From the NCBI RefSeq assembly GCF_016598575.1, contig NZ_CP066801.1, positions 4,878,501 to 4,942,500 on the forward strand: a stretch of DNA of 64,000 bases, read 5' to 3'. This DNA comes from Streptomyces sp. HSG2 (GTDB taxonomy: Bacteria; Actinomycetota; Actinomycetes; Streptomycetales; Streptomycetaceae). Below the pieces are notes generated by a model. The model worked only from the letters and a program-made list of their open reading frames with translations. It was not told the origin of the DNA and ran no database searches. The position numbers were made by a program, and so were the translations under genes. Below, piece by piece: positions 15,074-23,619 of this stretch (the first letter of the stretch is position 1; each line of letters starts with the position of its first letter).

Positions 15074-15526
15074 ATGGACGACCGGACGACGTACCGTGAC
15101 GACGGTTTTCGCGAGCTGCGGCGACAGGAGTGCCTGCGGCTGCTCTCGCGCCAGGTGCTGGGGCGGATCGTGCACACCCGCGACGCCCTGCCGGCGGTGC
15201 TGCCCGTCAATTTCACGCTGGATTGGGACGGCGCCGTGGTGTTGCGCACCTCTGCGGCCTCGGAGCTGGTCCGCGCCGTGGACGGTGCCGTGGTCGCCTT
15301 CGAGGTCGACGACATCGACGCCGTCCGGCACAGCGGTTGGAGCGTCGTCGTCACCGGGTCGGCGTCGGTGGTCACCGATGCCGAGGAACGCGCGCGGTTG
15401 ACGCGCCACGGTCCGCGTTCATGGGTGCTGTGGCCGGACGAGGTGTTCGTCCGCATCGAGCCCGAATTGGTCGCGGGCCGTGAGATCCGCGGCCCTCACC
15501 TCGGGCTCCTGGAGGCGCCGCCATGA
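15074..15526 (+). CDS. Pyridoxamine 5'-phosphate oxidase-family split-barrel protein
   Basis: The 150-residue protein is one PNPOx-like split barrel: ECLRLLSRQVLGRIVHTRDALPAVLPVNF near the N-terminus, then VAFEVDDIDA and GWSVVVTGSASVV. It is close in pattern to the C-terminal domain of the fusion at 1543. Proteins of this kind bind flavin or F420, and several sit in mycobacterial DosR regulons. GGAGGAACGGG precedes the ATG. It probably acts as a small redox protein within the dormancy island; the substrate is unknown. Confidence 0.85.
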   Translation: MDDRTTYRDDGFRELRRQECLRLLSRQVLGRIVHTRDALPAVLPVNFTLDWDGAVVLRTSAASELVRAVDGAVVAFEVDDIDAVRHSGWSVVVTGSASVVTDAEERARLTRHGPRSWVLWPDEVFVRIEPELVAGREIRGPHLGLLEAPP

Positions 15527-15570
15527 GATAGCCGCCTCGCACACCGGGGCGGCTCACCGGGCGCCGGGCG

Positions 15571-16308
15571 TCAGGGCGAGGACGGCGAAGGCCAGCCGGG
15601 TCCGCCCTCCGCCCGGGCGGACAGGTGGCACTCCACGTCGACGACCCCCTCCACGGCCCGGACCAAGCGGGCCGCCGGCGGGATCAGGGAGGTGTCCGAC
15701 ACGCGTCCGACGAGGGTCACCTCGCCCTCGCGGACCCGCACCCGGACGTGTTCGGCGGCGCCGGGAAACAGTCGGGGGATGATCTCCGCGCGGACTTCTT
15801 CGGCGATCTCCTCGTCGGAGCGCAGAAAGACGCCGAGGAGGTCGGAGCGGCTCACCACCCCCTCCAGCCGGTCGCCCTCGCCGACGACGGGCAGCCGTTG
15901 GATCCGGCGTCGGGCCATGATCGCGGCGGCGGCGGCGAGCGAGGCGTCGGGACGCACCGTGACAGCGGGCGCCGACATGACGTCCGACGCGGTCAACCCA
16001 CCGGCCTTGGCGAGGTCCGACATCCGGCGCAGTTGGGTCAGCCGGTCAGGGTCGCTGTCCCGGAACTCCTCCTTGGGCAGCAGGTCCGCCTCCGACACCA
16101 CGCCGACGACACGTCCCTCGGCCTCGACGACCGGGAGGCCGCCGATTCTCCGGTGCCGCATGAGCGTGACCATGCCCTTGAAGGGCGCGTCGGGGCCCAC
16201 CGCCACGACGGCCCGGGTCATGACGTCGCCGACGGTACGCGGGCCGCGCGGTCGCGCAGGCTCGGCCCGGGCCGCCCCGCGCCCGCGGACGGGCGGGGGA
16301 GCGCTCAC
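15571..16308 (-). CDS. CBS-pair protein with C-terminal BON domain
   Basis: The 245-residue protein has two CBS motifs forming a Bateman module (VGDVMTRAVVAVGPDAPFKG to DLLPKEEF, and ASDVMSAPAVTVRPDASLAA to SDLLGVFL), then a BON domain (about 170-235; VRVREGEVTLVGRVSDTS, VRAVEGVVDVECHL). CBS pairs bind adenine nucleotides, and BON domains contact membranes or partner proteins. The GTG start at 16308 overlaps the stop of the upstream cyclic-nucleotide-binding gene by 4 bp (GTGA), so the two are translationally coupled. I infer an energy-status sensor within the dormancy island. Confidence 0.83.
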   Translation of the reverse strand: MSAPPPVRGRGAARAEPARPRGPRTVGDVMTRAVVAVGPDAPFKGMVTLMRHRRIGGLPVVEAEGRVVGVVSEADLLPKEEFRDSDPDRLTQLRRMSDLAKAGGLTASDVMSAPAVTVRPDASLAAAAAIMARRRIQRLPVVGEGDRLEGVVSRSDLLGVFLRSDEEIAEEVRAEIIPRLFPGAAEHVRVRVREGEVTLVGRVSDTSLIPPAARLVRAVEGVVDVECHLSARAEGGPGWPSPSSP

Positions 16309-16763
16309 CGCGGGGCCCCGCCGCCGTGCGGCGCGTAGAGGTCCAGGAGTCGGACGCGGGCCGCGTGCAACCGGTGGGCCACCACGTTCCCGACCCAGGT
16401 GGCGACGGCTCGCCCGAAGACGGCGTCCTCGGCACAGCGTCCCCGCACGGCGTCGGCGTCGAACTCCCAGGCGCGTACCGGGCTCATCGCCTCCGCGCCC
16501 AAGTGCCACCGGCGGGGTGGGTAGTGCCAGGACCAGCCGACCAGCTCGCCCGGACCCAACGAATCGATCATCGCGGGTCGCAGCGCGGGAACGGACAGAT
16601 CCAGGGTGACGGTGCCGGTGCGCACGATCCAGAACCGGTCCGCGTCCCGGCCCTCCTCGAACATGCGGGCCCCGGCGTCGAAGAACGCCTCCCGCGCTTC
16701 GTCCATGAGGGTTTCCCGGTGGGCCGGCGCGAGCCCGGCCGCCAGTGTGGTGGTGGACCTCAA
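16305..16763 (-). CDS. Stand-alone cyclic-nucleotide-binding (CRP-type) domain protein without DNA-binding domain
   Basis: The 152-residue protein is essentially one cNMP-binding barrel (ARMFEEGRDADRFWIVRTGTV, then SLGPGELVGWSWHYPP), followed by a short helical end. The helix-turn-helix of CRP/FNR proteins is missing. The WSWHYPP stretch occupies the place where the phosphate-binding cassette is expected, and no canonical cassette Arg-Ser pair is evident, so ligand binding is uncertain. I chose the TTG at 16763 because GAGAGGAG lies 8 nt upstream; a start at the later ATG (MDEAREAFF) is possible. It is co-translated with the CBS-BON gene. Confidence 0.72.
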   Translation of the reverse strand: MRSTTTLAAGLAPAHRETLMDEAREAFFDAGARMFEEGRDADRFWIVRTGTVTLDLSVPALRPAMIDSLGPGELVGWSWHYPPRRWHLGAEAMSPVRAWEFDADAVRGRCAEDAVFGRAVATWVGNVVAHRLHAARVRLLDLYAPHGGGAPR

Positions 16764-16978
16764 CTCCGCGTCTCCTCTCGTTCCCCGACCGTCGCGGCGT
16801 CGGGTGGCGCGGCCCGGGTACCGGGGCGCCGTCCGCCTTCCGGTTCCGCGTGCCGGGCGAAACCCAGCCTGGCGGCGCGGCACAGGCCATGCCACGGGTC
16901 CAACGGACCCGACGGCCGGCCGATGGGCCCCGGCGCGGCGCACGGGTGCTCGCGGCGTCCTCGCGCCGTGAGGGTGCC

Positions 16979-19732
16979 TCAGCGCCCCGCTTCGTCGACC
17001 GCCGCCCCCACCGCCGCCCGGCCCGCCTCCAGCCGGGCCACCGGGATCCGGAACGGGGAGCACGAGACGTAGTCGAGTCCGGCGGCGTGGAAGAAGTGCA
17101 CGGAGTCGGGGTCGCCGCCGTGTTCACCGCACACGCCGATCGGCAGACCGGGGCGGGCGGCCCTGCCCTCGCCGACGGCGAGGGTGATCAGCCGCCCCAC
17201 GCCCACGCGATCGATCGTCTCGAACGGAGAGGTCGTGAAGACGCCCCGGTCGAGGTAGTCGGAGAAGAAGGCCGCCTCGACGTCGTCCCGGGAGAACCCC
17301 CAGGTGGTCTGCGTCAGATCGTTGGTTCCCAGGGAGAAGAAGTCCGCCGCCTCGGCGATCCTGCCCGCCGTGAGCGCCGCCCGCGGCAGTTCGATCATGG
17401 TGCCCACCGGGCATTTCACCGGGACGCCGGACGCCTCGGAGACCTCGGCCAAGACCCGCTCCACTTCCTCGCGGACCAGCCGGAACTCGACCACGTCGCC
17501 CACCAGCGGAACCATGATCTCCGGGATCGGGCGGCCCCCCGCCCGCACGCGCTCCACCACCGCCCAGGCCAACGCGCGTACCTGGGTGGCGAACAGTCCC
17601 GGTACCACCAGCCCCAACCGCACGCCTCGCAGCCCCAGCATCGGGTTCTCCTCGTGCATGAGCCCCAGAGCGGCGAGGAGTGCCGCGTCCCGAGGGTCGG
17701 ATCCCTCTCCACGGGCCTCGGCCGCGGCCACCCGGGTGGCGAGGTCGAGCCGGTCGGGCAGGAACTCGTGCAGTGGGGGGTCGAGCAGCCGCACGGTGAC
17801 CGGCAGGCCGTCCATCGCCCGCAGGATGCCGGAGAAGTCCTCGCGCTGTGGAGTCAGCAGGGCGTCCAACGCGCGACGGCGTTCCGGCTCGGTGCGGGCC
17901 AGGATCATCTCCTCGACCAGCTCGCGGCGCTCGCCGAGGAACATGTGCTCGGTGCGGCACAGTCCGATTCCCTCGGCGCCGAAGCGTCGTGCGCGTTCGG
18001 CGTCCTCGGGCGTGTCGGCGTTGGCCCTGACGCGCAAGCGCCGCACCTCGTCGGCCCGTGCCAGCACCCGGCTCACCGCCGAGGCCACCGGGGAGGACTC
18101 CCCTTCCCCCACGACGCCCTCGGCCGTCGCGCCCGGGCCCGGCCGCGCCACGCCACGGGGAAGGGGGTCCCGGCCCGCCAGACGGCGCATGACCGCCGAG
18201 TCGATGAGCCCGACCGCCCCGGCGTAGACCACCCCCGCGGAGCCGTCGACGGACAGGACGGCCCCCTCGTCCAGGATCGTGCCGTCGGGCGCGGTCAGCC
18301 GCTTGGCATCGAGGTCGACCAGGAGTTCCTCCGCCCCGCAGACGCAGACTCGCCCCATCCCCCGTGCCACGACGGCCGCGTGCGAGGTCTTCCCGCCCCG
18401 GGTGGTCAGGACAGCCTGGGCGGCGACCATGCCGGGCAGGTCGTCAGGGGTGGTCTCACGGCGCACCAGGACCACCGACTCGCCGGCGGCGGACCGGCGC
18501 ACCGCCTCGGCGGAGTCGAACACCGCGACGCCAACCGCGGCTCCCGGCGAGGCGGGCACCCCCCGGGCCAGCGGCCGGCCGGCCGTCGCCGGGTCGACCC
18601 CGGGGAACATCAGCCGAGCCAGCCCGGCGCCGCCGACGCGTCCCAGGACCTCGTCCTCGCCGACGACCCCCTCGTCGGCGAGGGACGTCGCGATGACGAA
18701 GGCCGCCTCGGCGGTGCGCTTGCCCACCCGGGTCTGCAGAATCCACAGCGTGCCGCGCTCGATGGTGAACTCGACGTCGCACAGGTCCCGGTAGTGCCGC
18801 TCCAGTGTCCGCAGATGTTCCCGCAGCCGTGCGTGGGAGGCCGGGTCCAGGCGTTCCAACTCGGCCAGCGGGACCGTGTTGCGGACTCCGGAGACGACGT
18901 CCTCCCCCTGCGAGTCGGGGAGGTAGTCGCCGTAGGCGCCCGCACGTCCGGTGGCCGGATCCCGGGTGAACGCCACGCCGCTCCCGGAGTCCCCTCCCAG
19001 GTTGCCGAAGACCATGCGCTGCACGGTGACGGCGGTGCCGAGGTCGTCCGGGATGTGTTCCCGCCGACGGTAGAGACGCGCCCGTTCGCCGTTCCACGAC
19101 CCGAAGACGGCCAGGATCGACCGGCGTAGCTGCTCGGCGGGGGACTGGGGGAAGTCCTGCCCGGTCTCGTGCCGGACCAGTTCCTGGTACGCCGCGACGA
19201 GCCGGGCGAGGTCGACGGCGTCGAGACGCGTGTCGTCGGGGACGCCTCGCATGCTCATTAGCCGTCCGCGGACCCGCTCGAACGACGCCGGGTCCACACC
19301 CATGACCGTGCTGCCGAACATCTCCAGGAGGCGACGGTAGGAGTCCCAGGCGAAGCGCTCGTTGCCGGAGGCCTTCGCCAGGCCGAGGACCGCGTCGTCG
19401 TTCAGACCGACGTCCAGGACGGTCTCCATCATGCCGGGCATGGAGAACCGTGCCCCGGAGCGCACCGAGACCAGGAGCGGATCCTCACGCTGTCCCAGCC
19501 GCCGCCCCGCGCTCTCCTCCAGTGCCGCCAGGTGTGCGGAGACCTCCGCCGCCATCCCCTCGGGTTCGGTCCCGGAGGCGAGACAGGCGCGGCAGGCGTC
19601 GGTGGTCACGGTGAAGCCCGGCGGGACCGGCAGACCCAGCCGCGTCATCTCGGCCAGGTTCGCGCCCTTGCCCCCGAGCAGGTCCGCCCGTTCGCGGCCA
19701 CCCTCGGCGAAGTCGTACACGTAGCGGACCAC
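16979..19732 (-). CDS. ppdK: Pyruvate, phosphate dikinase
   Basis: The 917-residue protein has the three PPDK parts in order: an N-terminal ATP-grasp domain (KGANLAEMTRLGLPVPPGF), a swivelling phospho-His domain with GGKTSHAAVVARGMG (His451), and a C-terminal PEP/pyruvate barrel ending in GVCGEHGGDP with the conserved Cys868. It interconverts pyruvate, ATP and Pi with PEP, AMP and PPi. Length and motifs are normal. The GTG start at 19732 opens MVRYVYDF. A ppdK gene also sits in the OsdR-controlled stress cluster of S. coelicolor as I recall it, which supports a role in PEP or pyrophosphate balance during dormancy. Confidence 0.93.
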   Translation of the reverse strand: MVRYVYDFAEGGRERADLLGGKGANLAEMTRLGLPVPPGFTVTTDACRACLASGTEPEGMAAEVSAHLAALEESAGRRLGQREDPLLVSVRSGARFSMPGMMETVLDVGLNDDAVLGLAKASGNERFAWDSYRRLLEMFGSTVMGVDPASFERVRGRLMSMRGVPDDTRLDAVDLARLVAAYQELVRHETGQDFPQSPAEQLRRSILAVFGSWNGERARLYRRREHIPDDLGTAVTVQRMVFGNLGGDSGSGVAFTRDPATGRAGAYGDYLPDSQGEDVVSGVRNTVPLAELERLDPASHARLREHLRTLERHYRDLCDVEFTIERGTLWILQTRVGKRTAEAAFVIATSLADEGVVGEDEVLGRVGGAGLARLMFPGVDPATAGRPLARGVPASPGAAVGVAVFDSAEAVRRSAAGESVVLVRRETTPDDLPGMVAAQAVLTTRGGKTSHAAVVARGMGRVCVCGAEELLVDLDAKRLTAPDGTILDEGAVLSVDGSAGVVYAGAVGLIDSAVMRRLAGRDPLPRGVARPGPGATAEGVVGEGESSPVASAVSRVLARADEVRRLRVRANADTPEDAERARRFGAEGIGLCRTEHMFLGERRELVEEMILARTEPERRRALDALLTPQREDFSGILRAMDGLPVTVRLLDPPLHEFLPDRLDLATRVAAAEARGEGSDPRDAALLAALGLMHEENPMLGLRGVRLGLVVPGLFATQVRALAWAVVERVRAGGRPIPEIMVPLVGDVVEFRLVREEVERVLAEVSEASGVPVKCPVGTMIELPRAALTAGRIAEAADFFSLGTNDLTQTTWGFSRDDVEAAFFSDYLDRGVFTTSPFETIDRVGVGRLITLAVGEGRAARPGLPIGVCGEHGGDPDSVHFFHAAGLDYVSCSPFRIPVARLEAGRAAVGAAVDEAGR

Positions 19733-19772
19733 TGCGACACTCCTGGGTCGGGGGCGGTTCCGCCTCCCAGCA

Positions 19773-19790
19773 TCCGCCCGCGCGGGCGGA
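19773..19790. promoter_or_regulatory. 18-bp perfect palindrome upstream of ppdK
   Basis: TCCGCCCGCGCGGGCGGA is fully self-complementary and lies about 40 bp upstream of the ppdK start, a likely operator position. It does not match the GGGCCG-NN-CGGCCC pattern, so if it is an operator it serves another regulator. Confidence 0.35.
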
Positions 19791-19923
19791 CGCGCGAGGC
19801 CCCGGTCACGGCCGGCGCCGACCCGCCGCGGAGGCGGGGCGTGCCCCGGACGGCTCGGCCGACGGGCGGGGCCGTAGGCGTTCCGGCAGGCTGGGCCGCA
19901 CAGCCACCCGAGAAGGGACAGCC

Positions 19924-20730
19924 GTGATCACCACCGACTTCACCCCCGGCGCCGTCTGCTGGATCGACCTCGGCACCCCCGACGTACCGGCAGCCGCGTC
20001 GTTCTACCGTGCCGTGTTCGGGTGGGAGTTCGAGTCGATGGGGGAGGAGGATCGGCCGGAGGGCGGCATGTTCCGCAAGGACGGCAGACTCGTCGGCGGG
20101 CTCGGCACGCACTCCGAGGAGGGAGAGCGCCCGACCTGGATGCTCTACTACTCCGTCCGTGACGCCGACGCGACCACGCGCGACGTCGAACGCGCGGGGG
20201 GCACGGTGCGGGTCGCCCCCAGGGACCTGGGCGAGTGGGGCAGGATGGCACAGTACACCGACCCCTCGGGCGGCCGGTTCGCCGTGTGGCAGCCGGGCAC
20301 CGGCGCCGGATTCGAGCTGGTCGACAAGCCGGGTTCGCTGGGCTGGACGGAGCTCTACACCCCGGACGTCGAGGCGTCGAAGGACTTCTATCGGGCCGTC
20401 TTCGACTGGCAGTACGGCGACATGCCGTTGCCCGGCGGACAGGGAAACTACATCCTCGTCACCCCCGCCGGCCTGTCGCGCGAACGCACGCAGGGCGGAT
20501 TCATTCTGTTGCCGCCCCAGTACCTGACGCTGTCGGGCGGCCGACCCTACTGGCACCCGGTCTTCTCCCACGAGGACTGCGACGCCGCGGTCGCCGCGGT
20601 CGTCGCGAACGGAGGGACCGTGCAGATGGGCCCCCAGGAGGCGGGGGGCGTGGGACGGATGGCCGTGTGCCTCGACCCCTGGGGGGCCGACTTCGTCCTC
20701 CTCACGCCGGCCGGCCCCGCCTCGGGCTGA
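19924..20730 (+). CDS. Two-domain VOC (glyoxalase/bleomycin-resistance fold) protein
   Basis: The 268-residue protein has two vicinal-oxygen-chelate units of about 130 residues: CWIDLGTPDVPAAASFYRAVFGW and GWTELYTPDVEASKDFYRAVFDW, each followed by GGTVRVAPRDLGEWGRMA or GGTVQMGPQEAGGVGRMA. Such tandem proteins form an intramolecular metal site, but the substrate cannot be read from sequence. It starts at GTG 19924 behind GAAGGGACAGCC. It is divergent from ppdK and probably monocistronic, with a hairpin right after its stop. Confidence 0.88.
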   Translation: MITTDFTPGAVCWIDLGTPDVPAAASFYRAVFGWEFESMGEEDRPEGGMFRKDGRLVGGLGTHSEEGERPTWMLYYSVRDADATTRDVERAGGTVRVAPRDLGEWGRMAQYTDPSGGRFAVWQPGTGAGFELVDKPGSLGWTELYTPDVEASKDFYRAVFDWQYGDMPLPGGQGNYILVTPAGLSRERTQGGFILLPPQYLTLSGGRPYWHPVFSHEDCDAAVAAVVANGGTVQMGPQEAGGVGRMAVCLDPWGADFVLLTPAGPASG

Positions 20731-20735
20731 GTCCC

Positions 20736-20764
20736 GGGGCCGCCGGCCCGGCCTCGGCGGCCCC
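20736..20764 (+). terminator. Terminator hairpin after the VOC gene
   Basis: GGGGCCGCCG pairs perfectly with CGGCGGCCCC across a 9-nt loop, beginning 6 bp after the stop codon. It has no T-tract. Confidence 0.6.
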
Positions 20765-21006
20765 GTCGATCGGGGTGCCGGGGCCCCGGTACGGGTCCGC
20801 GACGCCGCCGGGCGGGCCACGGCCCGGGCATCGTCGTTGCCGTGCCGAGGGGCGTCGGTGCCCTTCGGGTGGTCCGTCTCGGTCGGGTCCCGGGCGAGAC
20901 GGACCGAAAGTGGTCGGATCGCGACTCCCCGGGTTTCCCCGACGTGAATGTGGGCTGTATCACGTGTGGTGGGTTGAGTCGCCCCTCGGCACGACACCCG
21001 TACCCA

Positions 21007-21088
21007 CCCGTGACCCGTGACCCGTGACCCGTGACCCGTGACCCGTGACCCGTGACCCGTGACCCGTGACCCGTGACCCGTGACCCGT
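21007..21088. repeat. Tandem array of about 11.7 copies of a 7-bp unit (CCCGTGA)
   Basis: The heptamer CCCGTGA repeats without interruption or mismatch for 82 bp in the 391-bp gap between the VOC gene and the membrane protein at 21122, ending 33 bp before that start. Three units make 21 bp, so reading frames through the array also repeat, but no convincing gene spans it. The rest of the gap holds the VOC terminator and no recognisable gene. The array is a candidate variable-number repeat and may affect promoter spacing. Confidence 0.95.
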
Positions 21089-21121
21089 CGGCCCCCGACA
21101 CGATGCGAGGATGAGGCGGCC

Positions 21122-21895
21122 ATGACTGCTGGGTGGTGTTCTCGCACGGTACGTGCCGCGGTGTTCGCGGCGGTCTGCGTGCTGCTCGCCGCCACCGGGC
21201 ACGTCCTGATGTCGGGCACCTCCGTCCCGTGGTGGGCGATGGCCGGGGGCGCCGCGGCCACGGCCGGGGGTGCCTGGTGGCTCGCCCGACGTGAGCGGGG
21301 CACGCTCGCGGTCGGCTCCGCCGCACTGGGAGCGCAGGGGGCCCTGCACGCCCATTTCTCCCTCGCCCAAGTGGCGAGCGGTGCCGGAGAGGGCGGGGAG
21401 GGTTCGTTGTTCCGCCGGTGGCTGGAGCACGTCCTGTGCCTGCCGGCACCGGGTGCCCCGTCCGGGGGGGCCTCCACGGCAGAGGCGGCGGGCATGTCGG
21501 GCCACGACGCCGTCGCCTCCCATGCCGCCCACGCCGCGCACGCCGCGCACGCGATGGCCGCCGCGACGGACCACCTGCCAGGCACGGTCGCGACGGCGCA
21601 TCTCGACCACGGGATGGGCGGCATGTCGCCGACCGGCATGCTCGCCGCTCACCTGCTCGCCGCGCTGCTGAGCGGCCTGTGGCTGGCTCGCGGCGAACGC
21701 GCCGCCTTCCGCATCCTGCGCGCGCTGGCCGGCTGGCTCTTCGCACCGCTGCGCCCCCTGCTGCGGTCGCCGGCGCCCCCTCTTCGTCCGCGTCCCCGCC
21801 CTGGCCGGAGCCGCCCCGCAGGCGCGCTGTGCCGGCTGCTCCTCGCACACGCGATCACTTCTCGGGGACCGCCCCGGGGGCCGGCTGTCGCCTGA
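21122..21895 (+). CDS. His/Met-rich multi-pass membrane protein, possibly copper-related
   Basis: The 257-residue protein has membrane helices at about 10-30, 38-53 and 180-196, with a hydrophobic stretch near 208-220. Between them a long loop is rich in metal-liking residues: HDAVASHAAHAAHAAHAMAA, then HLDHGMGGMSPTGM. The C-terminal tail is Pro/Arg-rich. I recall proteins of this layout beside copper-chaperone genes in Streptomyces, so I infer copper binding or transport; that is not proven. The ATG at 21122 follows GAGGATGAGGCGGCC. It lies just downstream of the 7-bp repeat array and 190 bp before a SigC-like sigma gene on the same strand. Confidence 0.7.
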   Translation: MTAGWCSRTVRAAVFAAVCVLLAATGHVLMSGTSVPWWAMAGGAAATAGGAWWLARRERGTLAVGSAALGAQGALHAHFSLAQVASGAGEGGEGSLFRRWLEHVLCLPAPGAPSGGASTAEAAGMSGHDAVASHAAHAAHAAHAMAAATDHLPGTVATAHLDHGMGGMSPTGMLAAHLLAALLSGLWLARGERAAFRILRALAGWLFAPLRPLLRSPAPPLRPRPRPGRSRPAGALCRLLLAHAITSRGPPRGPAVA

Positions 21896-22084
21896 CGACA
21901 GACGGTTCCCCGAGCGCGTCGGCCGAAGAACGCCGAGCCCTCGGGCACCCGGTCGTGCCTCCACGTGCCCGGCCGGCACCCCACACCGGCACCCCCGTGC
22001 CCCGCGATGTCGCCCTGGGGCGTGCGTGCACGCACGCCCCGGCCCGGCGGGCGCCGGTCCCGTACACCCGAGAAGGACACACAG

Positions 22085-22738
22085 GTGATCACTGCTGTAC
22101 CGCTGCCCGAACGCGCGCAGCCGAGGGAGCGTCGAGCGACCGAGCGACCCCGTTCCACGGAGCGTGGGCGTGCGAGAGAGGAATCGATCACGGCGCTCGC
22201 CCTGGCGGCCCGGGGGGGCGACGCCGAGGCGGTCGAGGCGTTCGTACGCGCCCTGCACCGGGACGTCCGCCACTACGTGACGTTCCTGGGGGCCGACCCC
22301 CAGAGCGCCGACGACCTGGCCCAGGACACCTTTCTGCGTGCCCTGGGCAGCCTGCATCGCTTCGAGGGGCGCTCCTCGGCCCGCACGTGGTTGCTGGCCA
22401 TCGCGCGCCGCGCGGTGATCGACAGCATCCGACACGGTTCCTGCCGCCCTCGGCTGTCGGACGTCGAGGACTGGGAGGCCGCGGCGGAGCGTCGGCAGCC
22501 TCGCGGTCTGCCCGGGTTCGACGACGGTGTCGCGCTCGCCGAACTCCTCGACACCCTGCCCGCCGACCGCCGGGAGGCGTTCGTCCTCACCCAGTTGGTG
22601 GGTCTTCCCTATGCCGAGGCCGCGGCGGTCAGCGACTGCCCGGTCGGCACGGTCCGCTCACGTGTCGCGCGTGCCCGTGCCTCGCTCGCCCAGTGGCTGA
22701 CCGAGGCGGACGGCGGGCCGGAGGCGAAGGCCGCCTGA
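22085..22738 (+). CDS. ECF sigma factor, SigC-like
   Basis: The 217-residue protein has sigma region 2 (ADDLAQDTFLRALGSLHRFEG, SSARTWLLAIARRAV) and region 4 (LDTLPADRREAFVLTQLVGLPY, CPVGTVRSRVARARASL). The order and wording are very close to mycobacterial SigC, including SARTWLLAIAR and PVGT.RSRVARAR. No anti-sigma gene is adjacent, as in mycobacteria, where SigC also lacks a linked anti-sigma. The GTG start at 22085 has GAAGGA with proper spacing. In M. tuberculosis SigC has been connected with copper acquisition, which fits the His/Met-rich neighbour; this link is inference. Confidence 0.87.
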   Translation: MITAVPLPERAQPRERRATERPRSTERGRAREESITALALAARGGDAEAVEAFVRALHRDVRHYVTFLGADPQSADDLAQDTFLRALGSLHRFEGRSSARTWLLAIARRAVIDSIRHGSCRPRLSDVEDWEAAAERRQPRGLPGFDDGVALAELLDTLPADRREAFVLTQLVGLPYAEAAAVSDCPVGTVRSRVARARASLAQWLTEADGGPEAKAA

Positions 22739-22743
22739 TCCGC

Positions 22744-22778
22744 GTGTGCGGCGGACCGCGCCATGGTCCGCCGCACAC
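22744..22778. terminator. Strong hairpin after the sigma gene
   Basis: GTGTGCGGCGGACC pairs perfectly (14 bp) with GGTCCGCCGCACAC across a 7-nt loop. It begins 6 bp after the sigma stop and lies between convergent genes, so it can act in both directions. Confidence 0.75.
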
Positions 22779-22827
22779 CCGCTCCGGGGAACGGCCGACC
22801 CGGGCGCGCGCACAGGTGCCGAAGGCC

Positions 22828-23532
22828 TCAATCCGGGCTCTCCTCCTCCGCGCGGCCCAGATCCGCGTGGCGTGGTGTCCTGCGGTCGGTGTGGCGACGG
22901 AACCACGCGACGGCCGCCTCCGCGACCCGCTCCAGCGCTCCCGGCTCGGTGAACAGGTGGCCGGCACCGGGGACGACCTCGATCCGATGCGGCGCGGACA
23001 ACCGCTCCGCCGCCTGCCGGTTCAGCTCCAGAACGGCCTCGTCCCGCCCACCGACGACCAGCAGCACGGGCGCCCTTACCCCGGCGAGCGCGTCGCCCGC
23101 CAGGTCGGGCCGACCTCCCCTGGCGACCACCGCCGAGACCCGTGCCGCCCGGTCGGCGGCGGTGATCAGCGCCGCCGCGGCGCCCGTACTGGCCCCGAAC
23201 AGGCCGAAGGGCAGTCGGGAGCAGTCCGGTCGGCGCGCCACCCAGTCCACCGCGTCGGTCAGCCGGGCGGCGAGGAATCCGATGTCGAACGAATGCCGCC
23301 CGGTGACCTGGTCCTCGCGGCTCTCGCCCGGCGTGAGCAGGTCCAGCAGAAGCGTCGCGAAGCCCGCGCACTGCAGTTCCGCGGCGACGGCGCGGTTGCG
23401 TGGGCTGAGCCGGGAGCTGCCGCTCCCGTGCGCGAACAGGACCGCGCCGCGTGCCTCGCCGGGGACGACGAGGTCCGCGGAGAGCCTGGCCTCCCCGATC
23501 GGGGAGGCCACGGGTACCGTGACGGAGACCAT
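22828..23532 (-). CDS. Alpha/beta hydrolase, dienelactone-hydrolase-like
   Basis: The 234-residue protein has a complete serine-hydrolase triad: the nucleophile loop GLFGASTGAAAAL, the acid in LLVVGGRDEAV and the base in VVPGAGHLFTEP, with an oxyanion-type HGSGSSR near residue 40. This family often accompanies phosphoribosyltransferases or dormancy genes; the substrate is unknown. The second of two close ATGs (23532) fits the GGAG spacing better than the first (23541). It is the intact counterpart of the triad-less protein at 13949. Confidence 0.85.
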   Translation of the reverse strand: MVSVTVPVASPIGEARLSADLVVPGEARGAVLFAHGSGSSRLSPRNRAVAAELQCAGFATLLLDLLTPGESREDQVTGRHSFDIGFLAARLTDAVDWVARRPDCSRLPFGLFGASTGAAAALITAADRAARVSAVVARGGRPDLAGDALAGVRAPVLLVVGGRDEAVLELNRQAAERLSAPHRIEVVPGAGHLFTEPGALERVAEAAVAWFRRHTDRRTPRHADLGRAEEESPD

Positions 23533-23619
23533 GCGCCTCATCTCCAGGTGAGCGTCGACCGCGCCGCCCGAGTACCCGGCGCCGGGGGCCACACGCCCCC
23601 CCCCCGGACCTCGGACCCC

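Noticed and set aside
16745..19129. Long plus-strand open frame (794 codons) opposite ppdK
   Set aside because: It is the antisense shadow of a clearly real PPDK gene; its product is Gly/Arg/His-rich without domains.
20960..22435. Minus-strand frames containing a repeated VTGHGSR peptide
   Set aside because: They are a translation of the 7-bp repeat array joined to shadows of the membrane-protein and sigma genes.
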